Source: Varibaculum massiliense
GTDB taxonomy: Bacteria > Actinomycetota > Actinomycetes > Actinomycetales > Actinomycetaceae
Direction: 5' to 3'
DNA length: 64,000 nucleotides
NCBI RefSeq assembly: GCF_900106855.1
Contig: NZ_FNWI01000004.1
Coordinates: 1,550,001-1,614,000, forward strand
Shown: piece after piece, positions 9,146 through 20,247 of the stretch
Layout: every line of letters begins with the position of its first letter
How positions within the stretch are numbered: position 1 is the stretch's first letter
Translations under genes and position numbers: made by a program
The notes under the pieces: generated by a model
Seen by the model: the letters and a program-made list of their open reading frames with translations, nothing else
Databases searched by the model: none
What the model was told of the DNA's origin: nothing

Positions 9146-10156
9146 ATGCGGATCGTAAAAGACGAAGCAGAAGTCAAAGTCCCCGCCACCTCGGCTAATC
9201 TGGGGCCTGGTTATGACTGTATGGGGCTGGCTCTCTCCCTCCACGACCGAGTGCGTTTTCGGGCGACTGTGGGGAAAACCCAGGTGCATGTGCGTGGGCA
9301 AGGCAAAGATCAGCTTCCCGAGGACGAAAACCACCTGGTAGTGCGGGCAATCCGTCTCGGTTTAGACGCGGTAGGAGCCTTCCAGGTGGGGGTATCCCTT
9401 TGGCAAGAAAACCAGATTCCCCAATCACGAGGTCTGGGCTCGTCTGCCTCCGCGATTGTCAGCGGTCTGGCGATAGCGCGCGCCATTATTTCTGAGCCGC
9501 AGGCGTTAGATGCCGACACCATGCTACGAATCGCAACCTACCTGGAGGGACACCCCGATAACCTGGCACCCGCGATTTACGGGGGGATTACCTTGGCGGG
9601 CATCCATCGCACCTCCAGTGAAGAGGCAGCTACTACCAAAGAGCTCACCTCTCCCTTCTTAGAAATGGGAGAAGAGGAGGAAGCTGCGCAGGATACCGAA
9701 TCTGACCAGCCCGTACTCAGCGGGGATTTTCCCAAGACCTGGGCGGTGAAAATCGAGAATCACTACGGTCTGCGTCCCACGGTGTTTATCCCCGATTTCG
9801 AGTTAGATACTTCCCAGGCACGCGCGCTACTCCCTGAACAGGTACCCCACGCTGATGCGGCCGCGAATGTGGCTAACGGAGCGTTACTGGTACGTGCCCT
9901 AGAAGATCATCCTGAGTTGTTAATGGCTGCCACCACGGATTATTTGCATCAAAACTATCGCCGCGCGGCCATGCCGGCTTCTTTGGATTTGATGTATTGG
10001 TTGCGCGCCCAACAGTTACCGGCGGTTATATCCGGAGCGGGGCCGTGCGTGCTAGTGCTAGCAAGCGTGGATGACCAGGTGAAATCGCGGGCAGAAAAAG
10101 TGGGTTGGAAGGTACGGACTCTAGAATTAGATACTCGCGGAGTGCGGGAACTCTAA
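9146..10156 (+). CDS. thrB: Homoserine kinase
   Basis: A 336-residue GHMP-family kinase that phosphorylates homoserine with ATP, supplying threonine synthase encoded just upstream. The N-terminal KVPATSANLGPGYDCMGLAL and the ATP loop GLGSSASAIVSG (from residue 96) are typical, and the C-terminal SGAGPCVLVL is the third GHMP motif. An acidic stretch of roughly 35 residues (about 152-190, many Glu, Asp, Ser and Thr) is inserted after GGITLAG and is not usual for the family; it probably forms a surface loop. Confidence 0.95.
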   Translation: MRIVKDEAEVKVPATSANLGPGYDCMGLALSLHDRVRFRATVGKTQVHVRGQGKDQLPEDENHLVVRAIRLGLDAVGAFQVGVSLWQENQIPQSRGLGSSASAIVSGLAIARAIISEPQALDADTMLRIATYLEGHPDNLAPAIYGGITLAGIHRTSSEEAATTKELTSPFLEMGEEEEAAQDTESDQPVLSGDFPKTWAVKIENHYGLRPTVFIPDFELDTSQARALLPEQVPHADAAANVANGALLVRALEDHPELLMAATTDYLHQNYRRAAMPASLDLMYWLRAQQLPAVISGAGPCVLVLASVDDQVKSRAEKVGWKVRTLELDTRGVREL

Positions 10157-10309
10157 TACTCTGGTACAAAGACGCCGGCACTACTAGCTGCATGGCCAGG
10201 TTCACTAAGTAGAAGTTACCGGCTGGGCGCGAATCCTGGTAAGCTAAATCTACGAAGGCAAAAGCAACCGGCGGCTTGACCGCTAGGAACGCGCAGTTCT
10301 AGCCTTCAA

Positions 10310-10333
10310 AATCGAGACTCATTTTTCTCGATT
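10310..10333 (+). promoter_or_regulatory. Hairpin in the rho leader
   Basis: AATCGAGA (10310-10317) pairs with TCTCGATT (10326-10333) around a T-rich loop, in the 227-base gap before rho. Rho is autoregulated through its leader in other bacteria, so a role in attenuation is conceivable. Nothing else was recognised in the gap. Confidence 0.4.
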
Positions 10334-10383
10334 CTTAATACCCAGGCGCGTCTGCGTCATACCTACATTCAGAAGGAAAGTTT

Positions 10384-12072
10384 GTGAGCACAAACGAGAA
10401 CGCCAATAATCTTCGCACTATGAAGCTGGATGAATTAAAAGCCTTAGCAGCACAAATGCAGTTGCGAGGGATTTCCCGGCTGCGCAAGAACGAGCTAATC
10501 GAAAAAATAACCGAGGCTCGCCAGTCCTCTAGCGCTGTCGCTGAGGAAACTGAAAAACCTGCCTCCAAGCAAATCGACTTACCTAAGCGAACTGCGGATA
10601 CGCGAGGTCGTAAAGGTCGCCACCACGGTGCGGTGCGTCAAGAGTCCGGCAGTAAAGAAGATGCGAAGGAACAGCTAAAACAAGATTTGGCTGAGCATGC
10701 CGGTAAAAAAGATAACCAACATAAGGCGCGGAAAAATAAGGCGGACGCCCCACATTCGGTCGATGAGATCGCTCTGCCCAACGCCGAGGACGAAGATCGC
10801 GGGGAAGGGCGCGGTCGCGGACGGCGTAACCGGCGCCGGGATCGGAATCGGCGCCGCGATGACAATTGGAATGACAATCGCGCCGAGCGGGGGCGCGGCA
10901 AATTCGATAAAGACGAGGATGCCAGCGAGGAAAACGAGGAAGAACTCTTGCCTATCGCGGGGGTTTTGGACGTGCAAAGTAACCATGCTTTCGTGCGTAC
11001 CTCGGGTTATATAGCTGGCCCCAATGACGTTTATGTTACCCTCGGGCAGGTGCGCCGTTGGGGTTTGCGTTCGGGCGATGCGGTGCAGGGCGCAGTCCGT
11101 CCTCCCAAAGAGGGCGAAAATAATCGGCGGCAAAAATATAACGCCCTGGTGCGTTTGGACACCGTGAATGGGATGAGCATTGAGGACGCGCGGGCGCGTA
11201 CTCAATTCAAAGATTTAGTCCCGCTGTACCCCAATGAACAGTTGCGTTTGGAAAATACTCCGAAGAATATTACCCAGCGGATAATCGATTTGATTGCCCC
11301 CATCGGTAAGGGGCAGCGCGGGTTGATCGTTTCTCCGCCTAAAGCCGGTAAAACTATTATTTTGCAGCAGATCGCCAATGCCATCACCACTAATAATCCG
11401 GAGTGCCACCTGATGGTGGTACTGGTAGATGAGCGCCCTGAAGAGGTCACCGATATGCAGCGCACGGTGAAGGGGGAAGTTATTGCTTCTACCTTTGACC
11501 GGCCGGCCTCCGACCATGCCTCAGTTGCTGAACTGGCCATTGAACGAGCAAAGCGCCTGGTAGAGCTAGGTCAAGATGTGGTGGTACTGCTAGATTCGAT
11601 TACCCGCTTGGGGCGTGCCTATAACTTGGCGGCTCCGGCCTCGGGGCGGATCCTTTCTGGTGGTGTGGATGCTTCGGCGCTTTACCCGCCCAAGAAATTC
11701 TTTGGGGCGGCGCGCAATGTCGAGAACGGCGGTTCGCTAACTATCCTGGCCACTGCTTTGGTGGAAACTAACTCCAAGATGGACGAAGTTATTTTCGAAG
11801 AATTCAAAGGTACCGGCAATATGGAGCTGCGGCTGTCGCGGCAACTGGCTGATAAGCGTCTGTTCCCGGCGGTCGATGTGAACGCTTCGGGTACTCGCCG
11901 GGAAGAGCTGCTACTGAACAAGGAAGAACTGCAGGTTACCTGGAAGTTGCGGCGGATGCTTAGCGCCTTGGAGCCTCAGCAGGCTAGTGAGTTTGTGCTT
12001 TCTAAACTGAAGAACACTAACTCCAATGCCGAGTTCTTGATGATGATCGCCAAGATGAGTTCCCAGGTTTAG
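10384..12072 (+). CDS. rho: Transcription termination factor Rho
   Basis: A 562-residue hexameric RNA-DNA helicase that ends transcripts. The N-terminal SAP-like Rho_N domain spans about residues 12-48 ([12 protein letters not shown], then [11 protein letters not shown]). A long low-complexity Arg/Asp/Glu-rich insert (about 60-185, with [16 protein letters not shown]) follows, as in other high-GC Gram-positives, where it adds RNA affinity. The cold-shock RNA-binding domain starts near residue 191. The ATPase core has Walker A PPKAGKT near 318, Walker [17 protein letters not shown] near 400, and the Q and R loops. Start is GTG at 10384 after AGAAGGAAAG. A strong terminator follows. rho next to the threonine genes is common in Actinobacteria. 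Confidence 0.97.
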   Translation: MSTNENANNLRTMKLDELKALAAQMQLRGISRLRKNELIEKITEARQSSSAVAEETEKPASKQIDLPKRTADTRGRKGRHHGAVRQESGSKEDAKEQLKQDLAEHAGKKDNQHKARKNKADAPHSVDEIALPNAEDEDRGEGRGRGRRNRRRDRNRRRDDNWNDNRAERGRGKFDKDEDASEENEEELLPIAGVLDVQSNHAFVRTSGYIAGPNDVYVTLGQVRRWGLRSGDAVQGAVRPPKEGENNRRQKYNALVRLDTVNGMSIEDARARTQFKDLVPLYPNEQLRLENTPKNITQRIIDLIAPIGKGQRGLIVSPPKAGKTIILQQIANAITTNNPECHLMVVLVDERPEEVTDMQRTVKGEVIASTFDRPASDHASVAELAIERAKRLVELGQDVVVLLDSITRLGRAYNLAAPASGRILSGGVDASALYPPKKFFGAARNVENGGSLTILATALVETNSKMDEVIFEEFKGTGNMELRLSRQLADKRLFPAVDVNASGTRREELLLNKEELQVTWKLRRMLSALEPQQASEFVLSKLKNTNSNAEFLMMIAKMSSQV

Positions 12073-12121
12073 CTGCCAGCAGTTAACGGATTTTCAGCTC
12101 TAAAGTAAATAGCTAAAACAT

Positions 12122-12160
12122 GGTGACGCCCCGCCGATTTTCGGCGGGGCGTCACCTTTC
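12122..12160 (+). terminator. Rho-independent terminator after rho
   Basis: A 15-bp perfect GC-rich stem (12122-12136 with 12142-12156), five-base AT loop, then TTTCC. It starts 50 bases after the rho stop. Confidence 0.9.
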
Positions 12161-12263
12161 CCTGCGGAAACTGTGGTAACGGCTACGAATATAACGATTT
12201 GGTAGCGAAAAGATTGCATATTGGTTTAGACTAATTTTCGCTTGGTTAAAAACCGGCAGGTTA

Positions 12264-12842
12264 TTGTGTCGACTGAATGGAATAATCGTGGGACGTCATT
12301 GTCAAAAGAAGAAACCATTCCGCCATCTACTCTGGCAGGCGGGATTGGCAACCGCGGTAATCGCGGGGGCAGTCGGCACCTCGGGGGCGGTAGCTCTGCA
12401 TACCTCTTCGCTCCCTGCCGGTCAGCCGGTACCAGAAGCCACCGCGCAAACCATTTCCGGCACTAACCCGGCTGCCCAGGCAGGTGGGGATTTGGGGCTG
12501 CAGGTCATTAACGCGAAAGTTCTCACCGGAGCAGAAGCTGATCCAGCCGGGGGTGCGGCCTCACCTGGACAGTATTCTTTGTCTGCGCTACGTAGTGCAG
12601 GGGTTATCAACTGGGGCGGATACAAGTTCACCTACTATTCCCAACAGGTGTTACCTGGTGGCGGTCTCAATATTCCGGGGCGTCACGTCAACGGGAGTGG
12701 CTTCGTAGCCGATGGGGATGGATATATCGTGCTGGCCAACGACGCGCCTAAAGGCACCGTGATAAGAACTCCGTTTGGCGCCCCCGGCAAGGTCTATGAC
12801 CGGGGTACCAAAGGTAACCACTTCGACGTCTACACTTCCTAG
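12264..12842 (+). CDS. Secreted protein with C-terminal 3D/double-psi-barrel-like domain
   Basis: About 192 residues. A basic N-terminus and the hydrophobic stretch LLWQAGLATAVIAGAVGTSGAVAL look like an export signal or membrane anchor. A Pro/Ala-rich linker follows. The last 80 residues (from INWGGYKFTYYSQQVLPG) resemble a small barrel domain found in secreted proteins of Gram-positive bacteria, with DGYIVLAND, GTVIRTPFG, GKVYD and a terminal NHFDVYT; related 3D domains occur in peptidoglycan-active proteins. A cell-wall role is inference. The start is uncertain: TTG at 12264 has GGCAGG just upstream, and GTG at 12288 would give a more usual signal peptide. It is a lone gene between the rho terminator and mfd. 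Confidence 0.65.
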   Translation: MCRLNGIIVGRHCQKKKPFRHLLWQAGLATAVIAGAVGTSGAVALHTSSLPAGQPVPEATAQTISGTNPAAQAGGDLGLQVINAKVLTGAEADPAGGAASPGQYSLSALRSAGVINWGGYKFTYYSQQVLPGGGLNIPGRHVNGSGFVADGDGYIVLANDAPKGTVIRTPFGAPGKVYDRGTKGNHFDVYTS

Positions 12843-12933
12843 AATCTGCCATTTTTATTAAGGCGAGAGTGCGTCCTCGGGACCAAGTCTGCCCGAGCGA
12901 GCAGGTGAAAGTGAACTGAATAGCGCTCTCATC

Positions 12934-12939
12934 TAGGAT
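12934..12939 (+). promoter_or_regulatory. Leaderless -10 box of mfd
   Basis: TAGGAT lies seven bases before the mfd ATG, and no Shine-Dalgarno sequence is present. Confidence 0.5.
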
Positions 12940-12946
12940 ATAAACG

Positions 12947-15900
12947 ATGAGTTTGCAAGCCGTTGTTGAAGAAATAGCTAATGAGCCGGCAGCTAAAGAG
13001 TTCTTTTCTCACCCCGCTAGCCCACAATCCCTCTATTGCCCTGCAGGGTTGCGACCGGCATTAATCGCTGCAGCAGCGCAAACCGAAGCCAGTAGCGGGG
13101 TTTTTTCTCCCATAACTCCCGCTTTGCAAAGCCTCCCGGAATCTGTAAATAAACAGCAGGTGAGGCCGGGACGCGGCTTAATCCTGTACGTAACCGCATC
13201 GGGGCGCTCCGCGGAACAGATAGAGGCGGAACTGACCGGTTATCTGCCCCGAGTTGCCCGTTTTCCCTCGTGGGAAACCCTGCCTCACGAACGTCTCTCG
13301 CCCCGTGCTGACACTATGGCGCAGCGGATTGCCGCCTTGCGCCGCCTGACCCATCCGGAAAAAAGCGGTCCCGGGCAGGCTATCTCCATTCTGGTAGCTC
13401 CCATTAGGGCGCTATTGCAGCCGGTAGTATCCGGTTTAACTGAAATTGAGCCCCTAAAAATTCTCGAGGGCGAGGATTATCCTCTCGATAAATTAGCTGC
13501 CCGCCTACTGGAGCTGGGATACGAGAAAACCGATTTGGTATCCACGCGAGGACAATTTGCGGTGCGCGGAGGAATCGTCGACGTATTTGTTCCTGGGGAA
13601 TCTCACCCCCAACGCCTAGATTTCTTTGGCGACACCCTGGAGGAAGTAAACTATTTTTCCCTTTCTGACCAGCGCAGCTTGGAAAATAGTCCTGCGGGGT
13701 TGTGGGCGCCTGCCTGTCGGGAACTGTTACTGACTGACCAGGTGAAGCAGCGCGCTAGCGAGCTGCAACCCTCCTTGCCAGGCGTGGCAGACATGTTAGA
13801 ACTGATCAGCCAGGGGATAGCGGTACAGGGGATGGAGTCCTTAGCCCCGGTGCTGGCGCCGGGACTACAAAGCATGGTTTCCCTGCTGCCAGAAAATACC
13901 ACCATCGTGATCGATGAGCCGGGGAAAGTAGCCCGCCGCGCCGCAGATTTGTTGGCTACTTCCCACGAGTTTGAGCAGGCTGCCTGGCAAGCGGCGGCGG
14001 GAGGGGGAAAAATCCCGATTCGCGCCGCGCGCGCTCTCCAAAGCCTCAATGATTTTAATCAAGAGGTGCGTGATAGAGGTTTAGGCTGGTGGGAGCTAAG
14101 CGCTCTGCCCAGTGCGGATATTTTGAGCGCTGAAAGTGAGGAAGTGACCGGGCAGGAAGCGGCCAGTCTTCCCGGAGAACCGGAAGAATTCGCGGGGGAA
14201 GGAACCGGCGGGGAAGAGGAAAACGGGCTGAGTGAGACCACTCGCCCCACTTATGTTTATGGCGCTCAAAAAACCTTGCAAGCGCGGGATAGTCAAGGCT
14301 ACCGCGGACATATCGACCAGGCAGTTAAAGACTTAGGACAGTATCTAAATGCCGGCTGGAAAGTGGTTTTATCCTGCTCGGGACGCGGCTTGGCCAGCCG
14401 CTTTGCCGCCAATCTTTCCGAGGCGGGACTGCCGGCTAAAGCGGTAGCAACCTTAGATGCTTCCTCGGATATAGAAAAGGGAAATGTACTGGTAACCGCC
14501 GGTAAAATCGCCAGCGGGTTCGCCCTGAAAACCGGCCGGCTGCTGGTGTTGGCAGAGGCAGATCTGACCGGACGGTCTCCGCGCCTAGCGCAAGCTCCGC
14601 GCAAATTAGCTAGTCGGCGGGGAAAAACCATAGTTGATCCTCTTTCCCTAAAACCCGGGGACTATGTGGTGCACTCCCAGCACGGGGTGGGGCGCTTCGT
14701 GCAAATGACCAAACGCACTATTGGTAAAGGGCAAGACGCAGTCACCCGCGAATATCTAGTGCTGGAATATGCCCCTTCGCGGCGGGGACAAGCCGGTGAC
14801 CGGCTCTATGTACCTACAGACTCTTTGGATTTGGTTTCTCGCTATGCCGGATCCGATACCCCGCAACTTAACAAGATGGGAGGAGCGGATTGGGCGAAAA
14901 CCAAGAACCGTGCCCGCAAGGCTACCCGGGAAATCGCGGCGGAACTTATTCGCCTGTATGCGGCGCGGCAAGCAACCAAAGGGCACGCTTTTGGTCCCGA
15001 TACTCCCTGGCAAAAAGAACTTGAGGACGCGTTCGAGTATCAGGAAACCCCTGATCAGCTTGCCACCATTGATGAGGTCAAGGCAGATATGGAAAAACCG
15101 GCTCCGATGGATCGCCTGCTCAGCGGAGATGTGGGGTTCGGGAAAACCGAGGTGGCGGTGCGCGCAGCCTTCAAGGCTATTCAAGAAGGGTTCCAAGTGG
15201 CGCTCCTGGTGCCAACCACGCTACTGGTAAAACAACATTTTGAAACCTTCTCCGACCGCTTCGCCCCCTTCCCGGTGAAAATCGGGCAACTGTCGCGCTT
15301 TTCCACCCCTGCCCAGGCGCGGGAAGTTAAAGATCAGCTGCGTAGCGGGGAAATCGACTTGGTGATTGGAACTCATAGTTTGATTACCGGGGAAGTGACT
15401 TTTAAGAACCTGGGGCTGGTGGTGATTGATGAGGAACAGCGTTTCGGAGTGGAACATAAGGAAACTTTGAAAGCCCTGCGCACCAATGTGGATGTGCTTT
15501 CTATGTCGGCCACCCCGATTCCGCGCACCCTGGAAATGGCAGTCACTGGGATCCGGGAACTATCCACCCTGTCGACTCCGCCAGAAGAACGCCACCCGGT
15601 GCTTACTTTTGTCGGGCTCTACCACGATAAACAGGTAAAAGCGGCGATTCGCCGGGAACTTTTACGTGATGGACAGGTTTTCTATGTGCACAATCGGGTA
15701 GAGTCAATCGACCGGGTGGCTGCCCATCTGGCGGAACTGGTTCCAGAAGCCCGGATCGCGGTGGCACACGGAAAAATGCATGAAAAGCAGTTGGAAGAAG
15801 TGATGGTTGATTTCTGGAATCACCAGGCTGACGTGCTAGTTTGTACCACAATTGTCGAGACGGGGCTAGATATTTCCAACGCCAACACCCTGATTGTTTC

Positions 15901-16717
15901 CGGGGCGCATCGGATGGGACTCTCCCAACTACACCAATTACGAGGACGAGTAGGGCGCGGAAGGGAACGCGCCTACGCCTATTTCTTCTATCCAGGCGAT
16001 AAACCGCTGACCGAAACCGCGCAAGAACGCCTGCAAACCATTGCCGCTAATACTGATCTGGGGGCAGGCACGGCAGTTGCCCAAAAAGATTTGGAGATTC
16101 GGGGAGCCGGGAACCTGTTGGGCGGACAACAGTCGGGACATATTGCCGGGGTCGGGTTTGACCTCTATATCCGGATGGTGTCCGAGGCAGTACGCGGCTT
16201 TAAAGAGGGGACGGAAGCGGAAGAAGAAGACAGTGAAGTGCGAATCGAACTGCCGATTGATGCCCATATTCCCCCCGAATATATGGATTCGGAGCGGCTG
16301 CGCCTAGAAATGTATCAAAAGCTTTCTAGCGTGCGTAAAGAAACCGAGTTGGAGGCGGTACGCGAAGAAATGACCGACCGCTACGGGGTGCCGCCGGCAA
16401 ATGTGGAGCTACTGTTCACGGTGGCGAAGCTACGGATGCAGGCACGCGTCCTGGGGATAAAAGAAATTGTGGCACAAGGGCGGTTTGTGCGTTTCTCCCC
16501 TATTAGTTTGGCGGATTCGCAAATGCTGCGGATAAAGCGGCTACATCCGGGAACAGTGATTAAACCGGCAGTACGCCAAATCCTGGTTCCCGCCCCCAAA
16601 GGGGAAAAACTGGGGCAAGGATCCCTCCATGATGAGCCCTTAGCGCAGTGGGTAGCACAGTTGCTGCAAAATGTGCTGACTCCCTTTGGGAAAGTAAAAT
16701 CGAATGCGCAAAAATAG
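12947..16717 (+). CDS. mfd: Transcription-repair coupling factor
   Basis: A 1256-residue translocase that removes RNA polymerase stalled at DNA damage and recruits UvrA. The N-terminal UvrB-like domains are followed by a variable acidic segment (about residues 395-425), the RNA-polymerase-interacting domain (from DYVVHSQHGVGRF, near 570), and a superfamily 2 motor with Walker A GDVGFGKTEVA (near 727) and the DEEQRFGVEHKE box (near 827). The RecG-like hinge GRVGRGRERAYAYFFY and the C-terminal TRCF domain are intact. Length matches actinobacterial homologues. It is probably translated from a leaderless mRNA. A lipoprotein gene follows 59 bases later. Confidence 0.97.
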   Translation: MSLQAVVEEIANEPAAKEFFSHPASPQSLYCPAGLRPALIAAAAQTEASSGVFSPITPALQSLPESVNKQQVRPGRGLILYVTASGRSAEQIEAELTGYLPRVARFPSWETLPHERLSPRADTMAQRIAALRRLTHPEKSGPGQAISILVAPIRALLQPVVSGLTEIEPLKILEGEDYPLDKLAARLLELGYEKTDLVSTRGQFAVRGGIVDVFVPGESHPQRLDFFGDTLEEVNYFSLSDQRSLENSPAGLWAPACRELLLTDQVKQRASELQPSLPGVADMLELISQGIAVQGMESLAPVLAPGLQSMVSLLPENTTIVIDEPGKVARRAADLLATSHEFEQAAWQAAAGGGKIPIRAARALQSLNDFNQEVRDRGLGWWELSALPSADILSAESEEVTGQEAASLPGEPEEFAGEGTGGEEENGLSETTRPTYVYGAQKTLQARDSQGYRGHIDQAVKDLGQYLNAGWKVVLSCSGRGLASRFAANLSEAGLPAKAVATLDASSDIEKGNVLVTAGKIASGFALKTGRLLVLAEADLTGRSPRLAQAPRKLASRRGKTIVDPLSLKPGDYVVHSQHGVGRFVQMTKRTIGKGQDAVTREYLVLEYAPSRRGQAGDRLYVPTDSLDLVSRYAGSDTPQLNKMGGADWAKTKNRARKATREIAAELIRLYAARQATKGHAFGPDTPWQKELEDAFEYQETPDQLATIDEVKADMEKPAPMDRLLSGDVGFGKTEVAVRAAFKAIQEGFQVALLVPTTLLVKQHFETFSDRFAPFPVKIGQLSRFSTPAQAREVKDQLRSGEIDLVIGTHSLITGEVTFKNLGLVVIDEEQRFGVEHKETLKALRTNVDVLSMSATPIPRTLEMAVTGIRELSTLSTPPEERHPVLTFVGLYHDKQVKAAIRRELLRDGQVFYVHNRVESIDRVAAHLAELVPEARIAVAHGKMHEKQLEEVMVDFWNHQADVLVCTTIVETGLDISNANTLIVSGAHRMGLSQLHQLRGRVGRGRERAYAYFFYPGDKPLTETAQERLQTIAANTDLGAGTAVAQKDLEIRGAGNLLGGQQSGHIAGVGFDLYIRMVSEAVRGFKEGTEAEEEDSEVRIELPIDAHIPPEYMDSERLRLEMYQKLSSVRKETELEAVREEMTDRYGVPPANVELLFTVAKLRMQARVLGIKEIVAQGRFVRFSPISLADSQMLRIKRLHPGTVIKPAVRQILVPAPKGEKLGQGSLHDEPLAQWVAQLLQNVLTPFGKVKSNAQK

Positions 16718-16776
16718 AGCTCACCGCGCCTCCTTGATAAACTAACCCTAGCTATTAGCTTCAGAAAGACAGTCTT

Positions 16777-17490
16777 ATGAATAACAAAGTTCTTCGCGTT
16801 ATCGGTATTTGCGTCGGCACTGCCCTGTTAGGGGTGGGACTGGGGGGATGTTCTTCCGCTGAAAAGGCGAAAGAAAGTTTCCCCGTCGATCAGGTTGTAG
16901 CCGAGGTTAATGCTGCTCAGGTGGCGGGCGAACAGCAGAAAGAGCAAGCACTACAGGTACAGCAAACGCGTTCTCAGCTGCAAAAGGCGCTGGGAACTGA
17001 CGTCTATCCCCAAGCTGTTTGGGAAGCGCTAGCGGGTGGGAAAATGCTACCCATGCATTTAGCTTCCGTGGCGGGGGTAGTTAAGATTGCACGGCAAGAA
17101 CTTAGTGACCAACCCGGTTATACTGATGCCGATATTAATAAATGGCTCTTAGAACAGGTTAAGCAAGGGGTTTTACGGAGCTCAGATTTTTCTGCCGCTA
17201 CCTTAGATTTCTGGCGTCTGCAAAAGTTTACTGTTGATACCCGGCAGGGAAAGGCATCTCAGGAATTAGTGGCGCAACTAGCGCCGAAACTTTCGGCTGC
17301 TTATCAGAAAGCTGGTAAACAGAATCCGGGGTCGAAAACTAACGCCCTATTAACGCAAGCTTTGGCGATGCAAACCGGGATGCAGGTGTTAGAACCTGAT
17401 TTGGGCGCAGGGGTAAGACTGCAGGGGTTTGCCAGCGCTCAGCAAGCGCTGCAAACGCAGATGCAGCAAGGTATGCAGCCTGCTAAGTAA
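16777..17490 (+). CDS. Lipoprotein of unknown function
   Basis: A 237-residue secreted lipoprotein. The signal peptide ends in the lipobox LGGC with the acylated cysteine at residue 25. The mature part is Ala/Gln-rich and predicted helical, with a VAGEQQKEQALQVQQTRSQLQ segment (about 50-70) that may form a coiled coil and a Gln/Met-rich C-terminus. No enzymatic motif was recognised. It lies between mfd and eno; the Mycobacterium mfd–eno neighbourhood also carries a small lipoprotein, but homology cannot be judged here. It is likely exported by Sec and tethered to the membrane. Confidence 0.75.
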   Translation: MNNKVLRVIGICVGTALLGVGLGGCSSAEKAKESFPVDQVVAEVNAAQVAGEQQKEQALQVQQTRSQLQKALGTDVYPQAVWEALAGGKMLPMHLASVAGVVKIARQELSDQPGYTDADINKWLLEQVKQGVLRSSDFSAATLDFWRLQKFTVDTRQGKASQELVAQLAPKLSAAYQKAGKQNPGSKTNALLTQALAMQTGMQVLEPDLGAGVRLQGFASAQQALQTQMQQGMQPAK

Positions 17491-17556
17491 GAATTCCTTA
17501 TTTCCCATAAAAGAACGGGACTTTTGCAACCTGCCGACTGGCTTTGCTTCCACTAG

Positions 17557-18879
<1,323 letters not shown>

Positions 18880-18931
18880 ACCTAACCAGTAGCGGTATCA
18901 CTATATAGCCGCATTGATGCGATAAGTCATT

Positions 18932-18969
18932 GGGGGCGAGGAGAACCCGGTTCTCCTCGCCCCCTTATA
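18932..18969 (+). terminator. Rho-independent terminator after eno
   Basis: A perfect 14-bp stem (18932-18945 with 18951-18964), five-base loop, then TTATATT. It lies about 50 bases after the eno stop. Confidence 0.88.
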
Positions 18970-19029
18970 TTGAAGGCGTGCTCGGCTTGGGAACATGCCG
19001 GAATACCTAAGAGATGGGATAATGAAGCC

Positions 19030-19638
19030 GTGAAGTCGCCGCAACTGCCCAAGAGTGTGCAAAGGGAGAATACCCGGAAGCAGGGGTCTGCTTTCCGGTC
19101 GGTTTCTCCTTTGGTGCGCAGCGCTAGGCGTAATCGCGGGCGCTCCCCGGTGGCCAAGGCGGCCAACCGCAGGGTAAAAGTAGGCTCACGTTTTTCGGTA
19201 ACCGTAGGTACCATCTTGGTGGTAGCCTCCATTTTCTTATTGCTAGTGGGGGCACCTCTATTCGACCTAGTCAGCCAGATAGAGCAACGCAATAAGGTGC
19301 ATGCCCAGCTAGTTGCCGCCCAACAGGAAAATCGAGAACTGCAGCGCCAACTAGAGCTGTGGAATGATTCAGACTATTTAACCCAACAGGCACGGGAAAG
19401 ACTCGGCTACGTCAAACCCGGGGAAACCCGCTATGCGGTGGTTGATCCCGGCAAAGATTATCAAGCTCGCCGGGAAGCCCGCCTGGAAAAACTTCCGGAG
19501 CGTCCCTGGTATTTAGAGGTTACCCATTCGGTGAAACTGGCCGGTCAACGCGGGCAAGGCAAAGATGCTTCCGCGCAAAGCCGCCCGAAACCGGCACCGG
19601 GAGCAACCGCCCAAAGTGAAGAGGAAACCAAGAAGTGA
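19030..19638 (+). CDS. FtsB/DivIC-family septum formation initiator
   Basis: A bitopic division protein of about 202 residues. A long basic cytoplasmic N-terminus (Arg/Lys/Ser-rich) precedes one membrane segment (VTVGTILVVASIFLLLVGAPLF). A periplasmic coiled coil follows (QIEQRNKVHAQLVAAQQENRELQRQLELW), then the family signature LTQQARERLGYVKPGET. Such proteins bridge FtsQ and FtsL at the septum. The upstream frame is open to 18970, but GTG at 19030 sits where homologues begin; the start is not certain. Its stop overlaps the DUF501 start (GTGA), so the two are coupled. Confidence 0.88.
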   Translation: MKSPQLPKSVQRENTRKQGSAFRSVSPLVRSARRNRGRSPVAKAANRRVKVGSRFSVTVGTILVVASIFLLLVGAPLFDLVSQIEQRNKVHAQLVAAQQENRELQRQLELWNDSDYLTQQARERLGYVKPGETRYAVVDPGKDYQARREARLEKLPERPWYLEVTHSVKLAGQRGQGKDASAQSRPKPAPGATAQSEEETKK

Positions 19639-20162
19639 GTTTGCAACTTAACCCGGCCACGCCTACCGATCTTCAAACCCTGTCTTTGCAGTTAGGGCGG
19701 ATTCCACGAGGGGTAGTGGGGGTTGCTGCGCGCTGTGTATGCGGAGCTCCGGCGGTGGTGTCCACTGCCCCGCGCCTAGAGGACGGCTCCCCGTTCCCCA
19801 CCACTTTTTATTTGACTCTGCCTTCTTTGGTGCGCGCCCTGTCTACGGTGGAGGCAGCCGGGAAAATGGCTGATTATCAGCAGTTACTGTCCGAAGACCA
19901 GGAAGTAGCGGCAGGATATCGGCGTGCTCACCTGGCCTATATTGCGGCGCGCGGATATGTTGGGCAACAGATTGGAATTGGAGAGGTACCCGAAATTGCG
20001 GGGGTTAGCGCTGGCGGAATGCCCGAGCGGGTTAAGTGCCTGCATGCCTTGGTCGGTCACGCCCTCGCCGCTGGTAAAGGGGTTAATCCCATCGGTGATT
20101 TAGTATTATCCGACCTAGCTGCCAGCGGGTTGTGGAACAGTGAGCACTGCTACTGCGAATAA
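19635..20162 (+). CDS. DUF501 family protein
   Basis: A 175-residue protein of the DUF501 (PF04417) family, conserved between ftsB and ppx in Actinobacteria. Typical parts are LGRIPRGVVGVAARC near the N-terminus, PTTFYLTLPSLVRALSTVEAAG, and the ending DRVKCLH-type segment (here PERVKCLHALVGHALAAGKGVNPIGD). The biochemical role is unknown. The GTG start overlaps the ftsB stop by four bases. The conserved neighbourhood hints at a link to division or polyphosphate metabolism, but this is context only. Confidence 0.9.
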   Translation: MSLQLNPATPTDLQTLSLQLGRIPRGVVGVAARCVCGAPAVVSTAPRLEDGSPFPTTFYLTLPSLVRALSTVEAAGKMADYQQLLSEDQEVAAGYRRAHLAYIAARGYVGQQIGIGEVPEIAGVSAGGMPERVKCLHALVGHALAAGKGVNPIGDLVLSDLAASGLWNSEHCYCE

Positions 20163-20247
20163 GTCTTTACATTTCTGGTTCCCTTCGTGTCTAGTCGTAT
20201 GCGTCTCCTATTAGTTGCCAATCCTGATTCCGTGGAAAAATAGAGGT

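Noticed and set aside
10638-10901. Arg-rich frame antisense to rho
   Set aside because: It mirrors the low-complexity Arg/Asp insert of Rho; no start signal or similarity.
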